Part shown: positions 61,418 through 64,000 of the stretch, piece by piece | Layout: every line of letters begins with the position of its first letter | How positions within the stretch are numbered: the first letter of the stretch is position 1 | Origin: BOG-908 sp963692875 | GTDB taxonomy: Bacteria; Pseudomonadota; Alphaproteobacteria; Acetobacterales; Acetobacteraceae | Reading direction: 5' to 3' | DNA: 64,000 nucleotides | Assembly: GCA_965198755.1 (NCBI GenBank) | Contig: OZ240673.1 | Span: 3,782,001 to 3,846,000 of the forward strand | The notes under the pieces: generated by a model | What the model was told of the DNA's origin: nothing | The model's input: only the letters and a program-made list of their open reading frames with translations | Databases searched by the model: none | Made by a program: the position numbers and the translations under genes

Positions 61418-63676
61418 TCAAGCTCGCCCTTCGGGAGCTTCCAACGGTTCGCCGAGGGCGAGGCCTGAAAGCAGTATTGAAGCCATGGCTGGCAGGTTCT
61501 CGACGTCGATGCGGTCGCGCGCCCAGGCCAGCGCCAGGAGTTCGTCGCCGAGATACGCGTCGAATTTCTCGATTTCCTTGTTCTCGACAAGTCGAGCCAG
61601 CTCGAGCGCATCAAGGGGGGTGCCGCCAGCCAACGCAGAGAGCGTTTCCACCAAGCCGGCTTCCTTGTCCGCCGAGACCGCGACGGCAATGCCCAACTGA
61701 GCGGGTTCGAGTTCGTCGCGGGCTAGTGCCAGTATCAGCGCTTGCTGCCTGCGCTCGCCGACCCATGGAAACAGGAGGAGCTGTCCTCCGTGCCGAGCAA
61801 CCGCAGCGCCGCGGAGCCCCAGCCGGTCGTAGGTCGTACGTGCCTCGACGAGGAGTTGCTTCGCCGTCGCGTCCAGGTAGGCCGGGAAGCTGAAGTCCTC
61901 CCACACACGGCGCATCTCCTGCACGACGCCGTCCGACGGCGGGCGTAGGTCCCCGCCGAAGATCGGGGGGTTGCCGCCGCGGGCCGGGCGAACGGAAAGC
62001 TCGCGCCGCTCGGTATTTACCTCGAGGATGCGCCATCTGCGACCTGCCAGCATCAGCATCTCGCCGGGTGCGAAGGGGTTCTCCCCGGGAACCTGCCCGA
62101 TCGCGCGGCCGCCTTCCGCGATGACCTTAAATTCCTCCGGCGACATGAACACGGCGAAGATGTCGCGGCTCTCGAGAAGGCGCTCTCCCGCCGGACCCGC
62201 CAGCAGCGTGCCGTCCCGCGCCTGCTCGAGCAGACCGACGTCCGGCTCGCCCATCCGTCGCAGGAGCCGCTTGAACAGCTCGGCGTCCAGCCCGGAAAAA
62301 ATACCGCTTCGAACGAGGATGTCCCATGCCACCGCTGGCGCGACGCCGCCCCGCTGGCCGACCAACGCCATGACCTGGTGGAGCAACGTTGACAAATGGA
62401 GGCGACGCGGCTCGGGCGGCTCGTTCCACTTCCTGAGCATCAGGTTCAGCATGGCTATCGCCTGCACCGTGTGCGCCCGTAGCGCGTCCAGCGGATGGGC
62501 CGCGTCGGTCAGCTCGCCTTCCTTGACGTAGACCCGCATCACAGCGGCTTGGCCCGGGCGGCGTCCCGACCGGCCCAGGCGCTGCCTCATCCCCGACACG
62601 GTGTGACCCGGACCTAGCTGTGAGACCGCCTCGATCTCACCGACATCGATGCCGAGTTCCAGCGTGGTCGTGCATACGATAGACGCCGGACGGCTCCTGT
62701 CCTTCATCCGTTGCTCGGCATGTTCGCGGTGCTCACGAGACAGGTTGCCGTGGTGCGCGAAGAACTCCTCTGGCACGCCCGCCGCCTCGCCCATTTCGGA
62801 CAGGCGGACCGTTGTCGTCTCCACCGCGCCGCGTGCTCCGGCGAAGATGAGGCTGCGATGGCCACGATGTATCTCGAACAGATGGCGGGCGATGGCGGCG
62901 TCCGAGGGGTCAACCGGCACCGGCGTCTCGTCATCGCGATTTGCTTGCGGCGCCTGTCTGAAGTTGGCCGGGCGGACGTATCCACGCAACTGGAGCTTGA
63001 TGGGCGGGCCGCCTGGCCCGGGCGGAAGGACGTCCACCCGAGCCGGGTCAAGCGGTCGCAGGAACGCGCGCGCCGCGTCCTCGTCGGCCAGCGTCGCCGA
63101 CAAGCCCACGCGTACGGGGCGGGTGCCCGAGGCAAGGTCGATGCGGTGAAGGACCGACTGTAGCTGCTTGCCGCGCGGGTCGTCCAGGAAGACGTGCATC
63201 TCGTCGATGACGACGTAGCGCAGCCCGCGGAACAGCCGCGCGACCTCCTTCCCGCGCCGGACGAGCAATGCTTCCAAGGACTCCGGGGTGATGAGCACGA
63301 CGCCCGCCGGGTTCTTGCGCGCCTTGGCCTTCACGCTTTCGGAGACGTCGCCGTGCCATTTCGTGACCTCGACGTCGAGCTCGCCGCACAGGCTCTCCAT
63401 GCGGCCGAACTGGTCGTTGATGAGCGCCCGCATCGGGCTGACGTAGATCGCCTGGAAGCCTTCACCGGCGGCAGGCGGCTCGCTCGCGAGACGGGACACG
63501 ATCGGAAGGAAAGCCGCTTCCGTCTTGCCCCCAGCCGTTGCCGCCATGATGACGAGGTCGCGCTCGCCGCCGAGCAGGATGGGTATGGAGCGTTCTTGGA
63601 CGTCTCGCAGCCCCTCCCAGCCCTGCTGCCAGATCCAGCGACGGACCTTTTCGTGGAGGGAGTCGAATGCCGTCAC
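61418..63676 (-). CDS. brxHI: Lhr-like DEAD/DEAH helicase, BrxHI-like
   Basis: A 752-residue SF2 helicase. Motif I is AATAGGKTEAAF (K51), followed by YVSPMRALINDQ, TPESLEALL, VIDEMHVF (DEMH box), SATLAD and, in the second RecA domain, TTTLELGIDVG and QRLGRSGRRPG. The C-terminal region lacks a nuclease motif. The architecture matches Lhr-like helicases called BrxHI in BREX systems, and the neighbour is a BrxD-like gene, the usual BREX pairing. GTG 63676 is chosen because an earlier ATG (63775) would overlap brxD by 83 bp and add a non-conserved N-terminus; neither has a strong Shine-Dalgarno. Confidence 0.82.
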   Translation of the reverse strand: MTAFDSLHEKVRRWIWQQGWEGLRDVQERSIPILLGGERDLVIMAATAGGKTEAAFLPIVSRLASEPPAAGEGFQAIYVSPMRALINDQFGRMESLCGELDVEVTKWHGDVSESVKAKARKNPAGVVLITPESLEALLVRRGKEVARLFRGLRYVVIDEMHVFLDDPRGKQLQSVLHRIDLASGTRPVRVGLSATLADEDAARAFLRPLDPARVDVLPPGPGGPPIKLQLRGYVRPANFRQAPQANRDDETPVPVDPSDAAIARHLFEIHRGHRSLIFAGARGAVETTTVRLSEMGEAAGVPEEFFAHHGNLSREHREHAEQRMKDRSRPASIVCTTTLELGIDVGEIEAVSQLGPGHTVSGMRQRLGRSGRRPGQAAVMRVYVKEGELTDAAHPLDALRAHTVQAIAMLNLMLRKWNEPPEPRRLHLSTLLHQVMALVGQRGGVAPAVAWDILVRSGIFSGLDAELFKRLLRRMGEPDVGLLEQARDGTLLAGPAGERLLESRDIFAVFMSPEEFKVIAEGGRAIGQVPGENPFAPGEMLMLAGRRWRILEVNTERRELSVRPARGGNPPIFGGDLRPPSDGVVQEMRRVWEDFSFPAYLDATAKQLLVEARTTYDRLGLRGAAVARHGGQLLLFPWVGERRQQALILALARDELEPAQLGIAVAVSADKEAGLVETLSALAGGTPLDALELARLVENKEIEKFDAYLGDELLALAWARDRIDVENLPAMASILLSGLALGEPLEAPEGRA

Positions 63677-63692
63677 GGCCGACGCTGACGGC

Positions 63693-64000
63693 TCAATGGA
63701 AAGTGGCCAGCCCGTCGTCCCGGTGCGGTTCCTTGAGGTCTTGTTTCGCGATCGCGAAGCCCGCGAACTCGTCATCCGTATCGGGCTGCTGGAGCGGCAA
63801 GTCGCGCGCGACCTCGACCCCGCCGAGCAGTGTCACCCAATCCGAGCCCGGGTTCTGTTCCAGGATTGCGAGCAGGTCGAGGAAAGCGCGGATCGTGTTC
63901 CGGGGCGTGCGGAAGTAATCGTCGCCTATCTTCTTGGAGCAATGGCGAAGGAAAGCGGGGAGCGCCTCGTCGGGAACCGGCGGGCGCTGGGCGTCGCCCC
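63693..64000 (-). CDS. brxD: C-terminal end of a BrxD-like ATP-binding protein (5' part outside window)
   Basis: On the minus strand the frame enters from the right edge and ends at TGA (63693-63695), showing 102 residues: LPAFLRHCSKKIGDDYFRTPRNTIRAF, LLAILEQNPG and WVTLLGG are visible (short pieces). These match the C-terminus of the BREX system P-loop protein family DUF2791/BrxD. The ATPase motifs lie outside the window. Being directly upstream of the Lhr-like helicase gives the brxD-brxHI order found in type 2 and type 6 BREX loci. Assignment depends on the last 100 residues only. Confidence 0.65.
   Translation of the reverse strand, partial: GDAQRPPVPDEALPAFLRHCSKKIGDDYFRTPRNTIRAFLDLLAILEQNPGSDWVTLLGGVEVARDLPLQQPDTDDEFAGFAIAKQDLKEPHRDDGLATFH

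Overview
The window reads as chromosome of a GC-rich purple non-sulfur alphaproteobacterium. A pufL-pufM-pufC-puhA-puhB block encodes a type II photosynthetic reaction centre with a tetrahaem cytochrome. Gene content and sequence style suggest Acetobacteraceae, possibly a Rhodopila-like organism; that placement is inference and no rRNA is present to test it.

Layout. 1-4.2 kb: tail of a GH99/GH71-like hydrolase, fumC and a short-chain dehydrogenase. 4.8-9.6 kb: the prkA-yeaH-spoVR stress operon. 9.7-11.4 kb: a TPR-sulfotransferase. 11.8-20.1 kb: what looks like a phosphoester acquisition locus, with a secreted beta-propeller phosphoesterase, an OmpR-type two-component pair, a TonB-dependent receptor and a TonB protein. 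Three CTGAC direct repeats with 11-bp spacing lie near three of these genes. 20.3-25.8 kb: the reaction-centre cluster, with a PpsR/CrtJ-type palindrome before pufL, no pufBA, puhA directly after pufC, and puhC reversed. 26.8-45.2 kb: mainly minus-strand operons: an RMF-like factor; phosphoketolase, aldolase and a histidine phosphatase; a membrane protein, a PRC-barrel protein and a slipin; a P3A proton ATPase; a beta-phosphoglucomutase-like HAD protein and a GH65 phosphorylase. Five of these units share an upstream motif, TGAGTAGTTTCCGA on the minus strand, which suggests one stress or energy-limitation regulon.

From 0.5 to 45.8 kb about two dozen copies of a nested palindromic repeat (about 130-200 bp) fill intergenic gaps. 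They abut start and stop codons, truncate a response regulator, supply the stop codon of the GH65 gene, and one is interrupted by an IS66-family element with a clear 8-bp target duplication.

This repeat is absent from 45.8 to 64 kb. A 14-bp tRNA-Ser 3'-end-like sequence at 46827, direct repeats and a P4-type integrase mark the likely left edge of an integrated island. Its cargo is an XRE/MmyB regulator, oxidoreductases, an AraC regulator, and then a probable antiphage block: an orphan nuclease-like protein, a primase-type CHC2 zinc finger fused to a PD-(D/E)XK nuclease, a RES-domain toxin, and on the other strand BrxD-like and BrxHI-like proteins plus a TM0106-family RecB nuclease-helicase. 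The CHC2-nuclease plus RES pair is the best candidate for an undescribed system. The right end of the island lies beyond the window.
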